Below, piece by piece: positions 48,308-57,927 of a stretch of 64,000 nucleotides of DNA (its first letter is position 1; every line of letters begins with the position of its first letter). The stretch lies in assembly GCA_963746155.1 (NCBI GenBank), contig CAVVAB010000012.1, positions 124,001 through 188,000 on the forward strand, given 5' to 3'. The DNA is from AC-32 sp963746155 (lineage in GTDB: Bacteria > Actinomycetota > Thermoleophilia > Gaiellales > Gaiellaceae). The notes below the pieces were generated by a model that did not search any database, was not told where the DNA came from, and was given only the letters and a program-made list of their open reading frames with translations. A program made the translations under genes and the position numbers.

Positions 48308-49414
48308 GTGCGGATCAGGGCCGCCGTACTCGAGGACTTCGGTCAACCGCTGGCCGTCCAGGAGGTCGACCTCGCCGAGCCGCGCTCGGGTGAGGCGCTC
48401 GTCCGGCTCACGGCCTGCGGGGTCTGCCACACGGATCTGTTCACGGCCTCCGGCGCCGACCCCTCCGGATACGCGCCGGCCGTGCTCGGCCACGAGGGCG
48501 CGGGCGTCGTCGAGGCCGTCGGGCCCGACGTGACCTCGCTCTCGCCCGGCGACCACGTGGTGACGCTCTTCTCGCCCCAGTGCCGCGAGTGCGTCCACTG
48601 CAGGAGCGACCGGACGAACCTCTGCCTCGCGATCCGCGAGCAGCAGAACCAGGGCTACCTGCCCGACGGGACGACGCGCCTCGGCCGCGACGGCGAGCCG
48701 ATCAGGCACTTCATGGGGACGTCGACGTTCGCGGAGTACACCGTCATGCCCGAGATCGCGCTGGCGAAGGTGAGCCCGGACGCGCCGCCCGAGCACGCGT
48801 GTCTCTTTGCGTGCGGGCTCTCGACCGGGCTCGGGGCGGCGATCAACACGGCGAAGGTCGAGGCCGGTTCGACGTGCGTCGTCTTCGGCGCAGGGATGGT
48901 CGGCCTCGGGGCCGTCGCGGGCTGCCGCCTCCAGGGCGCCGAGCGGATCGTCTGCGTCGATCTCTCGCCCGGGCGGCTGGAGCTCGCGAAGGGCCAGGGC
49001 GCGACCGACACGCTCGCGGGCGGGCCGGACGCGGTCGACCAGATCGTCGAGATGACCGGAGGCTTCGGGGCCGACTACACGTTCGAGGCGACCGGAAACG
49101 TGGCCGTGATGCGCCAGGCGGTCGAGTCCGCGCGCATGGGGTGGGGGCTCTGCACCGTTGCGGGCGTCGCGGGCAAGGGCGAGGTGCTCGAGGTCGTGCC
49201 GCGCTTCCTCATCACCGGGAGGCGGGTCGCGGGCTCCTCGTTCGGCGGCTGCAAGGGGCGCGACCAGGTGCCGCAGTTCGTCGAGCGCGCACTGGCCGGC
49301 GAGATCGACGTCGCGCCGTTCGTCTCGCACCGGATCGGGCTCGACGACGTCAACCGCGCGTTCGAGCTGATGGAGGCCCAGGACGGCATCCGCAGCGTGA
49401 TCGAGTTCGCCTAG
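48308..49414 (+). CDS. Zinc-dependent alcohol dehydrogenase (class III-like)
   Basis: 368 aa, GTG start. Catalytic zinc ligands lie in CGVCHTD and GHEGAGVVE; four structural-zinc cysteines are in CRECVHCRSDRTNLC. NAD-binding VVFGAGMVGLGAVAG follows, and CVDLSPGRLELAK selects NAD over NADP through its Asp. The sequence is close to the formaldehyde/alcohol dehydrogenase class III group, whose cofactor thiol in actinobacteria is often mycothiol. It begins 23 bases after efeB but has no obvious functional link to iron. Confidence 0.85.
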   Translation: MRIRAAVLEDFGQPLAVQEVDLAEPRSGEALVRLTACGVCHTDLFTASGADPSGYAPAVLGHEGAGVVEAVGPDVTSLSPGDHVVTLFSPQCRECVHCRSDRTNLCLAIREQQNQGYLPDGTTRLGRDGEPIRHFMGTSTFAEYTVMPEIALAKVSPDAPPEHACLFACGLSTGLGAAINTAKVEAGSTCVVFGAGMVGLGAVAGCRLQGAERIVCVDLSPGRLELAKGQGATDTLAGGPDAVDQIVEMTGGFGADYTFEATGNVAVMRQAVESARMGWGLCTVAGVAGKGEVLEVVPRFLITGRRVAGSSFGGCKGRDQVPQFVERALAGEIDVAPFVSHRIGLDDVNRAFELMEAQDGIRSVIEFA

Positions 49415-49489
49415 CCGGCCGGATCTCCCGGGACCGAGCTGTCCGATTTCCGCTAGCGCGAGCCCGCGCGTGGCGGGCATGATCGACGC

Positions 49490-50944
49490 GTGAGCGCAAT
49501 CGAGCTGGACTTCGAGCAGTGCTATCGGGCGATCGAGAGCCGCGACGCCCGCTTCGACGGATGGTTCATCGTCGGCGTCCGAACGACCGGCGTCTACTGC
49601 CGGCCGAGCTGCCCATCGCCGGTCTGCCCCAAGCGCCAGAACGTCGCCTTCTACCGCACGGCCGCAGCTGCTCAGCTGGCCGGCCTCCGCGCGTGCAAGC
49701 GGTGCAGGCCGGACGCCGTGCCGGGCTCGCCGGAGTGGGACACGCGCGCCGACCTCGCCGGGCGCGCGATGCGGTTGATCGCCGACGGCGTCGTAGACCG
49801 GTCGGGCGTGTCCGGCCTGGCCTGCTCGCTCGCCGTCAGCGAGCGGCACCTCCACCGGACGCTCGTCGAGGCCGTCGGCGCACCGCCGCTCGCGCTGGCC
49901 CGCTCCCAGCGCGCGCAGACGGCGCGGGTGCTGATCGAGACGACGGCGCTCCCGTTCACCGAGATCGCCTTCGCGGCCGGATTCGCGAGCGTCAGGCAGT
50001 TCAACGACACGACGCGGCAGGTCTTCGACTCGACGCCGTCCGACCTGAGGCGGGCCCGCCGCCGCGGGCGCGCCACGGACCCGGGCCGCCTTGCGGTTCG
50101 GCTCGCTGTGCGCCGGCCCTTCGACGGCCACGGGCTGATGCGCTGGCTCGCCGCCCGCGCGGTTCCAGGAGTCGAGGAGGCGTCAAACGGCTCGTACCGG
50201 CGGGCGCTGCGCCTTCCGGGCGGCCACGGGCTCGTGGAGCTCGAGCCACAAGACGACCACGTGCGCGCCGTGTTCAGGCTCGACGGCCTCGCCGATCTCG
50301 CCGCCGCCGTCCACCGTTGCCGGAGGCTGCTCGACCTGGACGCCGATCCCGGCCAACACTCGGCCGAGCTCCTCGAGGACAGGGGCTTGAAGCCGTTCGT
50401 ACGTGCCAACCCGGGCCTGCGCGTGCCCGGATCCGTCGACGGGGCCGAGAGCGCTGTCCGCGCGGTCCTCGGCCAGCAGGTCTCCGTGGCGGCGGCGAGG
50501 ACGGCCGCGGCCCGGCTCGTCGCCGCGCACGGGACTCGGATCGACGAGCCCGACGGCTCCATCACGCACGCGTTTCCCGCGCCCGAGGCGCTGGCCGAGC
50601 ACGACCTCGAAGATGTCGGGATGCCTCGCGCGCGCCGGGAGACCCTGCGGCAGCTCGCGCGCCTGCTCGCGGGCGGCGAGCTGGCGCTCGACGGCGGCGC
50701 CGACCGCACAGAGGTCCAGCGGCGGCTTCTCGAGATCCCGGGCGTCGGCCCCTGGACGGCGACGTACATCTCGTTGCGTGCGCTCGGCGACCCGGACGCC
50801 TTCCCTGCCGGCGACCTGGGGCTGCGGCGTGCCGCGGAGAGGCTCGGCCTTCCCGGGGATGCGGCACGGCTCGAGGCGCACTCGGAGCGCTGGCGCCCGT
50901 GGCGCGCGTATGCGGCCCACTACCTCTGGGCGGTGGACGCCTGA
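49490..50944 (+). CDS. alkA: DNA-3-methyladenine glycosylase II with Ada-type zinc and AraC domains
   Basis: 484 aa, GTG start. Domains in order: Ada metal-binding domain (about 1-75, GVYCRPSCPSPVCPKR and CKRCRPDA give the four zinc cysteines); AraC-type helix-turn-helix (about 85-190, SERHLHRTLVEAVG and FASVRQFNDTTRQVF); AlkA N-terminal strand domain; HhH-GPD glycosylase (EIPGVGPWTATYISLRA, with the catalytic Asp in FPAGDLGLRR). The O6-methylguanine methyltransferase domain of Ada is absent. It excises alkylated bases and may sense methyl phosphotriesters through the Ada domain to control its own gene. Confidence 0.88.
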   Translation: MSAIELDFEQCYRAIESRDARFDGWFIVGVRTTGVYCRPSCPSPVCPKRQNVAFYRTAAAAQLAGLRACKRCRPDAVPGSPEWDTRADLAGRAMRLIADGVVDRSGVSGLACSLAVSERHLHRTLVEAVGAPPLALARSQRAQTARVLIETTALPFTEIAFAAGFASVRQFNDTTRQVFDSTPSDLRRARRRGRATDPGRLAVRLAVRRPFDGHGLMRWLAARAVPGVEEASNGSYRRALRLPGGHGLVELEPQDDHVRAVFRLDGLADLAAAVHRCRRLLDLDADPGQHSAELLEDRGLKPFVRANPGLRVPGSVDGAESAVRAVLGQQVSVAAARTAAARLVAAHGTRIDEPDGSITHAFPAPEALAEHDLEDVGMPRARRETLRQLARLLAGGELALDGGADRTEVQRRLLEIPGVGPWTATYISLRALGDPDAFPAGDLGLRRAAERLGLPGDAARLEAHSERWRPWRAYAAHYLWAVDA

Positions 50945-50997
50945 GCGTTCTCGTCGCACCCAACGAGAAGTCCTCGCGAGATCACTAGGCTCGCCGC

Positions 50998-52242
50998 GTG
51001 ATGCGGATCTTCGTCTGGCACGGCTACCTGCTCGCCGGAACGGGCTCGAACATCTACGCGCGCCAGCTCTCACGCGAGTGGAGCCGCGAGGGGCACGAGG
51101 TGACCGTGTTCTCGCAGGACCCGGACCCGTCACGCTTCGACCTCGGCGGCGCCGCGGCCGTGCGCCCCGACGTGCACGGCTTTCTGCCCGTGTTCGTGCT
51201 CGACGAATACGCGGGCTACACGGTCAAGCGGGTACAGGACTGCACGCGTGGGGAGCTCGACGCCTGGGTCGAGGCGAACGCGGCCGCGCTGCGCGAGCAC
51301 GGTTCAGCCGACTTCGTCTTCGTCAACCACGTCCTTCTCGGGGGACCCGTTGGCGCGGGCAGCGGCTCGCGCTACGTGGTGAAAGCGCACGGCTCCGAGC
51401 TCGAGTACTCGATGCGCGGGAACGAGGACCTGTCGCGCTGGGGCGGCGAGGCGCTCGAGGCGGCGGCGGCTGTGATCGTCGGCTCCGAGCACATCCGCGA
51501 GGTGCTGGCCGAGATCTGCGGGACCGTCGAGCGCGTGCACACGATTCCGCCCGGCGTCGACGTCGAGCTCTGGCAGCCGCAGGCGCGCGAGGAGGCGCTC
51601 GAGGCGCTCGTCGCCGAGGCGCGCCAGGACCCGCTGAACCCGGGCAACGCGAACGAGCGGCTCCCGGACGAGGGCAACGCGGACAGGCTTGCCGCGTTCC
51701 TCGCCGGCGACCGGCCGACGGTCGTCTACTTCGGGAAGCTGATCCGCAACAAGGGCGTCCAGGTTCTGTTCGAAGCGCTACGGAGGATCGATGCGCGCAC
51801 GGTCATCGTCGGCTTCGGCGACTACCGGGCCGAGCTCGAGCAGCTGGCCGAGGGGCTCGACGTCCTCTTCACCGGCCCGCTCGAGCACCGCCATCTCGTC
51901 CATCTGCTGGCGCTCGCGGACGTCTCGGCCGTACCGTCGATCTTCCCCGAGGCCTTCGGGATGGTCGCCGCGGAGTCGGCCGCGGCCGGCTGTCCACCTG
52001 TCGTCGCCGATCACTCGGGCCTGGCGTCCGTCGCGGACGGGCTCGACGAGAGCTACCCGTCCGGGCTGCAAGGGCTCGTGCGCTTCCCGAACGAGGACGC
52101 GGACGCGTTGCGCGAGCGGCTCGCGGCGATCCTCGCCCTCGGGCCCGACGACCGGGCCGCGATTCGGAAGGCAGCGCGCCAGGCCGCAGTCGAGCTCTGG
52201 AGCTGGAGAAGCGTCGCGCGGCGGATCGCCGCCACCGTCTGA
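50998..52242 (+). CDS. GT4-family glycosyltransferase
   Basis: 414 aa; GTG 50998 and ATG 51001 are adjacent, so the start differs by one codon. IFVWHGYLLAGTGSNIYAR opens the N-terminal Rossmann domain, and VVYFGKLIRNKGVQVLFEAL starts the nucleotide-sugar-binding domain; PSIFPEAFGMVAAESAAAG is the E-x7-E motif of GT4 enzymes. It transfers a sugar from an activated nucleotide donor to an unknown acceptor (glycolipid, polysaccharide or a small thiol such as mycothiol precursors). No other cell-wall genes adjoin. Confidence 0.85.
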   Translation: MMRIFVWHGYLLAGTGSNIYARQLSREWSREGHEVTVFSQDPDPSRFDLGGAAAVRPDVHGFLPVFVLDEYAGYTVKRVQDCTRGELDAWVEANAAALREHGSADFVFVNHVLLGGPVGAGSGSRYVVKAHGSELEYSMRGNEDLSRWGGEALEAAAAVIVGSEHIREVLAEICGTVERVHTIPPGVDVELWQPQAREEALEALVAEARQDPLNPGNANERLPDEGNADRLAAFLAGDRPTVVYFGKLIRNKGVQVLFEALRRIDARTVIVGFGDYRAELEQLAEGLDVLFTGPLEHRHLVHLLALADVSAVPSIFPEAFGMVAAESAAAGCPPVVADHSGLASVADGLDESYPSGLQGLVRFPNEDADALRERLAAILALGPDDRAAIRKAARQAAVELWSWRSVARRIAATV

Positions 52243-52270
52243 GCGGCGCCCTCGCGAGCCTGCGCGGCGG

Positions 52271-52648
52271 TCAGCGCGGCTGGAAGAGCTCGATGGGGTT
52301 GCCGGACGGGTCGTCGACCAGGATCTGCTTGCCGCCCGGGCCGGCCGTGATCTCGTTGCGGAACCGAAGGCCGGCAGCGCGGAGGCGCTCCACCTCGGCG
52401 GCGATGTCGTCGACGACGAAGTGGATGCGGTTCCAGCCACCGGGCCCGGGCCTGCGTCCGTCCGGCATGGCCCTCCCGGCGGAGCTCTTCGGGCCGCTGA
52501 GAAGCAGCCGTAGCCTCCCGCGGACGACATCGGCGAAGGCCGGCGACTGGTCCGAGAGCAGCGTGAACCCGAAGTGGGTCGTGTAGAAGCCGATCGCGGC
52601 CTCCACGTCGTCGACCATGTAGCGGATGTTCACCGTTTCATCGTTCAC
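52271..52648 (-). CDS. Glyoxalase/bleomycin resistance-fold protein
   Basis: 125 aa from GTG 52648, with GGAGG 11 bases upstream. IRYMVDDVEAAIGFYTTHFG is the first beta-alpha-beta unit of the vicinal-oxygen-chelate fold, and WNRIHFVVDDIAAEVERLRA is the second; the His of the second and the C-terminal Glu (PIELFQPR) are potential metal ligands. Members include lyases, dioxygenases and binding proteins, so the function is open. It is divergent from the APC operon. Confidence 0.75.
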   Translation of the reverse strand: MNDETVNIRYMVDDVEAAIGFYTTHFGFTLLSDQSPAFADVVRGRLRLLLSGPKSSAGRAMPDGRRPGPGGWNRIHFVVDDIAAEVERLRAAGLRFRNEITAGPGGKQILVDDPSGNPIELFQPR

Positions 52649-52771
52649 GTTCGTGCCACCTCCTCGCGCACCGATCGCAGAGGCTATAGCCGCCGCACCG
52701 AGCCGGTTGCGTGACCCATCGGCAATCGGGCAGACTCGCCTCTTCACTCGAAACCGACGGAGGAGGATCGA

Positions 52772-54239
52772 ATGTCAGCCGTCCCCGCAGAGGCACCTCG
52801 CAGCTTCGACCACCTGCGCGAGCACTCGATCGGGCTCTGGCAGGTCCTCTTCCAGTCGATCACGCACATGGCGCCCGCCGCCGCGGTCGCGTACTCGATC
52901 TACATCTCCGTCCCCGACGCACGGCAGGCGCTGCCGCTGTCGGTCGGGCTGGCGCTGATCGCCTGCATCTGCGCCGCCACCGCGATCGGGCAGCTCGCGA
53001 AGCTCTTCCCGTCCGCGGGAGGCATGTACACGTACGTCGCGCGCAGCCTCGGGCTAGGCCCGGGCTTCCTGGTCGCGTGGCTCTTCATCGGCTTCGAGCC
53101 GCTCGTGGCGCCGTTTCTCTACCTCGAGTTCGGCTGGGCGATGACGGATGTCTTCCAGAGCGAGGTGGGCTGGGACTACAGCGGCCAGTGGTGGATCTGG
53201 CTCTTGCTGATGGCTGTCTTCGTCCTGGCGCTCACCTACCGGGACATCCGACTCTCGACGACGGCCGGCGTGATCCTCGGCGCGTTCGAGATCGCGATCT
53301 TCGGCGGCCTGGCCATCTGGATGCTGATCTCGAACGCCGGCGACCTCAACGCCCAGCCCTTCAATCCGCATCACGCGGTCAACGACTGGGGCGGGGTCTT
53401 CAAGGGGATGGTGTTCGCGATCCTCGCGTTCATCGGGTTCGAAGCGGCCGCGCCGCTCGGCGAGGAGGCGAAGAACCCGCGACGCACGGTCCCGCGCGCG
53501 GTCGTGGGCTCTGCGATCGCGATCGGCCTCTTCTACGTCCTCTGTTCGTACGCGTGGGTGTTCGGGGCCGGCTTCGACAACTTCGTCACGCAGGCCACCG
53601 GCGCCGATCCGTGGCGCAACCTCGGCAAGGTCTTCTGGAGCACCGGCTGGATCCTCGTGTTCCTCGCGATCTGCAACTCGATCGCGGCGAACTCCAACGC
53701 GGCCGTCAACGCGGCGACCCGCGTCTTCTACGCGCTGGCCCGGAACGGCCTCGCCCCGCGCCAGCTGGCCCACACGCACAAGCAGTTCAAGACCCCGAAC
53801 GTCGCGATCATCTGGATGACGATCTTCGCCGTAGTGCTCGGCATCGCATTCGGATGGAAATGGGGGGCGCTGACCGGCTTCGCGATGATCGCGACCATGG
53901 CCGTGCCGGTGGTGGTCGTCGTCTACATGCTCGTCGCGGCGGGCTGCATCAAGTACTACCTCGGTCCCGGCCGCGAGCACTTCAACTGGTTCCTGCACCT
54001 GGTGATGCCGATCGCGGGAATGGTGCTGTTCTTCTTCCCGCTCTACTACCAGTTCTACAAGTACCCGCCGACCTATCCGGTCAAGTACGCGAACTGGGTG
54101 GCGATCGGGTGGTTGGTGCTCGGGATCATCCTCACGATCTGGCTCGTGGTGGCGCGTCCGGACAAGCTGAAGGACATGGACCGCGTCTACGTCGAGGACG
54201 AGACGGTGGAGCCCTCTGGCTGCAACCGAGCCGGCCTAG
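52772..54239 (+). CDS. APC-family amino acid/amine permease (one +1 frameshift near end)
   Basis: About 488 aa with about 12 hydrophobic helices. SIGLWQVLFQSITHMAPAAA holds the first unwound helix, KLFPSAGGMYTYVARSLG and FIGFEAAAPLGEEAKNPRRT are APC superfamily hallmarks. The frame breaks near 54218 in the cytoplasmic tail; removing one G gives PSAATEPA and a TAG at 54237-54239, immediately before the next ATG. GAGGAGG precedes ATG 52772. It is the first gene of the operon ending in the DpgC-like and PaaK-like genes, and probably imports their starting compound (amino acid, amine or amide). Confidence 0.82.
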
Positions 54240-55190
54240 ATGGCCGTCGCGGCCGCGCATCGCCTTTCGCGCGACCACGTGATCTGGTCGTTCGGGCCGG
54301 ATCTCGAGCCGGTGCTCGAGGTTCGGCCCGGCGAGACCGTCACGTTCGAGACGAACGACTGCTTCACCGGCCAGATCCGGAGCGAGGACGATCTGGTCAC
54401 CGAGATCGACCTCGAGCGGATCAACGGCGCGACCGGTCCCGTGGCTGTGATCGGCGCCGAGCCTGGCGATTCGCTCGTCGCCGAGATCCTCGACGTGCGG
54501 CCGATCGAGTGGGGCGTGGCCACGCTGATTCCCGGGTTCGGCCAGCTGATCGAGCAGGTGGAGGCGCCGCTCACGCGGATGTTCGAGGTGCGCGACGGCG
54601 AGATCCGGATGAACGACCGCGTCTCCTTCCCCGCTCGCCCGATGGTCGGCGTCGTCGGGGTCGCGACGGACGGCGAGACGCTCTCGAACGGGCTCGCCGG
54701 GCGCCACGGAGGCAATCTCGACAACCACCTGCACGGCAAGGGCGCTCGCATCCACTTCCCCGTGCGCCAGCCGGGCGGGATGTTCGCCGTGGGCGACATG
54801 CACGCGTCGATGGGCGACGGAGAGATCTGCTTCACCGGCGTCGAGATCGCGGGGGAGGTCGACATCCGCTTCGACCTCCTGAAGGGGAAGCAGGCGACCT
54901 GGCCGGTGACCGAGTTCCCCGACCGCTGGATGCCGCACGCGACCGCGGACGAGTTCGACGAGGCGCTCCAGCTCGTCTCCGAGGAGGCGGCGCGCATGCT
55001 CGTGGACGAGCACGGCTTCTCGCCCGAGGACGCGTTCATCTTCCTCTCGGTCGCGTGCGACGCAGGCGTCGCGCAGGCCTGCAAGCCCGCGCCTCAGTTC
55101 GGGACGATCGCGCGCTTCTCGATCCCGAAGATCGCCGCGTGCCCGGCACCCTTCGGGGACGCTCGACTGACATCCTCCGAAAGCGGATAA
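54240..55190 (+). CDS. Acetamidase/formamidase family protein
   Basis: 316 aa, intact. VRPGETVTFETNDCFTGQI, the family region GRHGGNLDNHLHGKGARIHFP with metal-binding His/Asp positions, and GDMHASMGDGEICFTGVEI are typical of the FmdA/AmdA family, which hydrolyses formamide or acetamide, or works on related small amides. SVACDAGVAQAC near the C-terminus is also conserved. ATG 54240 follows directly on the permease stop, so the imported compound may be an amide or give rise to one. Confidence 0.85.
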   Translation: MAVAAAHRLSRDHVIWSFGPDLEPVLEVRPGETVTFETNDCFTGQIRSEDDLVTEIDLERINGATGPVAVIGAEPGDSLVAEILDVRPIEWGVATLIPGFGQLIEQVEAPLTRMFEVRDGEIRMNDRVSFPARPMVGVVGVATDGETLSNGLAGRHGGNLDNHLHGKGARIHFPVRQPGGMFAVGDMHASMGDGEICFTGVEIAGEVDIRFDLLKGKQATWPVTEFPDRWMPHATADEFDEALQLVSEEAARMLVDEHGFSPEDAFIFLSVACDAGVAQACKPAPQFGTIARFSIPKIAACPAPFGDARLTSSESG

Positions 55191-55225
55191 TCGGCGTACT
55201 CGTCAGGTCTCGCGAAGGGAGTCAC

Positions 55226-56425
55226 GTGCTCACAGCAACCAAAGACCGGATCCTGCCGACCACAGTCACCGGCTCGTGGCCGCGCCCCTCCTGGTTCACG
55301 GGCAACCTCTACGAGCGCCCGTTCTCGACGGGCATGGCCGACGTGGCGTACCGCGAGCAGTTCGTCGACGCCGTCGGCGCCGTCCTCAACGACCAGGAGT
55401 TCGCCGGGCTCGACATCCTCACCAACGGCGACTACCACCTCGACAACGACCTCGCCGGCCGGTCGTGGTTCTCGTACCCGACGGAGCGCCTGGCGGGCAT
55501 CTCCGAGTTCGACACCGAGACGACGTTCGGCTGGACCTACCCGGTCGGCTCCTGGCTGAACGAGATCGTCGGCGGCTGGAAGTACCACGCCGTCACCGAC
55601 AAGATCGCGCCGCGCGTGCCGCTCGAGTTCGGGAAGATCTGGCGCGTCGCGCAGTCGAGGACCGAGCGCCCGGTGAAGTTCGGCACGATCGCGGCCGACC
55701 TCGCCGCGACGGTCCTGACGGTCCGGACGGACGCGTACGCCGACGACAAGCAGGACCTGATGTGGGACATCGCGACGATCCTCAACGAGGAGCTGCGGGG
55801 CCTCCAGGCCGCGGGCTGCAAGGTCATCCAGATCGAGGAGCCCGCCATTCACAGCTCGGCGGCCTACGGCGCGCCCGACGAGGTCCTGGACTTCCTCGTC
55901 GAGCTCTTCAACCACACCGTCGAGGGCCTCGACGACGTCGAGCTGTGGATCCACACGTGCTGGGGGAACCCCGGCGCGCAGCACTGCTTCGATCCGCAGA
56001 TCTCGTACGAGCCGTCCGTCGACATCTACCTGAACCGGCTCAAGGGCGACGTCTGGACGATCGAGTCGAAGGACAACAACCACACGCTCCTGCCCGCCTT
56101 CGAGCCGTACAAGGGCAACCTGCCGAAGAAGGTCGCGGTCGGGATGATCAGCCACCGCCGGCTTCAGGTGGAGACCCCGGAAGACGTTGCGGCCGACGTT
56201 CGCACGGCGCTCGAGTACATCGACGAGGACAAGCTCGTCCTCTCGTCCGACTGCGGCTTCGGCCGGCAGGGCGTGCCGCGACCGATCGCGATGTACAAGG
56301 CAGCGGCTCTGGCGCAGGGCGCGAACATCGTCCGCGGCGAGCTCGGCGCGCCGCAGACGGAGGTCCGCGCCGCAGAGCTGGCCTCTCAGGTGGACGTCCC
56401 GGCGGCCGAGGCGGTGAGCGCCTAG
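55226..56425 (+). CDS. MetE-like (cobalamin-independent methionine synthase family) protein, copy 2
   Basis: 399 aa, intact, GTG start with GAAGGGA upstream. ILPTTVTGSWPRPSW opens the single catalytic barrel; IQIEEPAIHSS, WIHTCWGNPGAQHC and SSDCGFGRQG supply Glu, His and Cys zinc ligands. It is longer than copy 1 at 33952 and not close to it. Single-barrel family members can transfer a thiol to small electrophiles (as in epoxyalkane:coenzyme M transferase). In this operon an alkyl or methyl transfer during breakdown of an imported compound is a reasonable guess. The end of the gene is part of a 25-base direct repeat with 60535. Confidence 0.75.
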   Translation: MLTATKDRILPTTVTGSWPRPSWFTGNLYERPFSTGMADVAYREQFVDAVGAVLNDQEFAGLDILTNGDYHLDNDLAGRSWFSYPTERLAGISEFDTETTFGWTYPVGSWLNEIVGGWKYHAVTDKIAPRVPLEFGKIWRVAQSRTERPVKFGTIAADLAATVLTVRTDAYADDKQDLMWDIATILNEELRGLQAAGCKVIQIEEPAIHSSAAYGAPDEVLDFLVELFNHTVEGLDDVELWIHTCWGNPGAQHCFDPQISYEPSVDIYLNRLKGDVWTIESKDNNHTLLPAFEPYKGNLPKKVAVGMISHRRLQVETPEDVAADVRTALEYIDEDKLVLSSDCGFGRQGVPRPIAMYKAAALAQGANIVRGELGAPQTEVRAAELASQVDVPAAEAVSA

Positions 56426-56436
56426 CCGCGCTCCGC

Positions 56437-57927
56437 GTGAGCGGTCGCAGCGCGGACGTCGTAGTCGTCGGCTCCGGCTCCGCCGGTGCCGTCGTCGCAC
56501 GCCGTCTCGTCGACAGCGGCGCCCACGTCCTCCTGCTCGAGGCCGGCGGCCTCGACGAGAACCCTGCGATCCACGATCCCGGCCGGGTCCACGAGCTCTG
56601 GTTGTCCGAGGAGGACTGGGCCTACGAGACCGTGCCGCAGGTGCATGCGAACAACCGCCGGCTCGCCTGGCCGCGCGGCCGCGTGCTCGGCGGGTCGAGC
56701 TGCCTGAACGCGATGATCTGGGTGCGAGGCGCGCCCGAGGACTTCGACACGTGGGCGTATCTCGGCGCCGAAGGCTGGTCGTGGGACGACGTCCGGCCGG
56801 TCTACGAGCGCATCGAGCGGCGCGAGCCCGGCGGGCCCGGCGCGATCAACCTGCTCACGTCGTACGAGCCCGACGCGATCCACACGTCGATCGCCGAGGC
56901 GGCACAGGAGTGCGGGATCCCGTTGAACGGCGACTACAACGGTCCGACGCAGGACGGCGTGTCGTTCATGCAGTACAGCATCGAGAACGGCATCCGCCAC
57001 AGCACCGCAGCCGCGTACCTCCGCGCGATCGAGGCAGCTCCGAGCCTGGAGCTCCTCACCGGCGCGACCGCGCGGCGTCTCCTGTTCGACGGTACGCGGT
57101 GCGTCGGCGTGGAATGGTCGCAGGGCGGCCGCGTCGAGTCCGGGCACGCGGAGCAGGTCGTCGTTTGCGGGGGCACGATCGGCTCGGCCCAGCTTCTGCT
57201 CCTCTCCGGCGTCGGCCCGGCAGAGCATCTCCGCTCGCTGGGAATCGACGTCGTCGCAGATCTGCCGGGCGTCGGCGAGAACCTGCACGACCATCTGCTC
57301 TCCCCGGTCATCTTCAGCGCGGAGCGCGAGGTCGGGCCTCCTTCGCCGGGCCTGCCCGCCTGCCAGACGCATCTCTTCTGGCGGTCGCGGCCGGGGCTGC
57401 CGGTGCCCGACATCCAGCCGATTCACTTCATGGTTCCGATGTACGAGCCGTGGATGGAAGGCCCCGAGAACGGCTTCACGCTCCTCGGCGGCATGGTGCG
57501 GCCCGTCAGCCGCGGCTCGTTGCGCCTCACTGGCCCGGCGCCGGAGGACCCCGTCGCGCTCGACCCGAACATCCTCGCGTGCGAGACCGACCTCGAGAGC
57601 CTCGTCGCGGCCGTCGACCTCTGCCGGCGCATCGGCGCCGCGCCGGCGCTCCGCGACTGGGGTGCGACCGAGCGGTACCCAGGCCGGTCAACCGACATCG
57701 TCGACTACGTGCGCGCGACCGCGATCACCTACCACCACCAGGTCGGCACCTGCAAGCTGGGCACCGATGCGGCTGCCGTCGTCGACCCTCGCCTCCGCGT
57801 CCACGGCCTCGACGGCCTGCGGGTCGCCGACGCCTCGATAATGCCCACTGTGACGACCGGGAACACGAACGCTCCGTCGATCATGATCGGCGAGCGTGCG
57901 GCCGAGTTCCTCCTGGCCGATGCCTGA
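56437..57927 (+). CDS. GMC-family FAD oxidoreductase (choline dehydrogenase-like)
   Basis: 496 aa, GTG start. VVVVGSGSAGAVVARRL binds FAD, RVLGGSSCLNAMIWVRG is the GMC signature 1 region, and GTIGSAQLLLLSGVGPAEHL is signature 2. The active-site His and Asn lie in YHHQVGTCKLG and GNTNAPSIMIGERAA. GMC enzymes oxidise alcohols (choline, aryl alcohols, glucose-type sugars). It overlaps the DpgC-like gene by 8 bases, so an alcohol-to-aldehyde or acid step before the CoA ligase reaction is plausible. Confidence 0.85.
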   Translation: MSGRSADVVVVGSGSAGAVVARRLVDSGAHVLLLEAGGLDENPAIHDPGRVHELWLSEEDWAYETVPQVHANNRRLAWPRGRVLGGSSCLNAMIWVRGAPEDFDTWAYLGAEGWSWDDVRPVYERIERREPGGPGAINLLTSYEPDAIHTSIAEAAQECGIPLNGDYNGPTQDGVSFMQYSIENGIRHSTAAAYLRAIEAAPSLELLTGATARRLLFDGTRCVGVEWSQGGRVESGHAEQVVVCGGTIGSAQLLLLSGVGPAEHLRSLGIDVVADLPGVGENLHDHLLSPVIFSAEREVGPPSPGLPACQTHLFWRSRPGLPVPDIQPIHFMVPMYEPWMEGPENGFTLLGGMVRPVSRGSLRLTGPAPEDPVALDPNILACETDLESLVAAVDLCRRIGAAPALRDWGATERYPGRSTDIVDYVRATAITYHHQVGTCKLGTDAAAVVDPRLRVHGLDGLRVADASIMPTVTTGNTNAPSIMIGERAAEFLLADA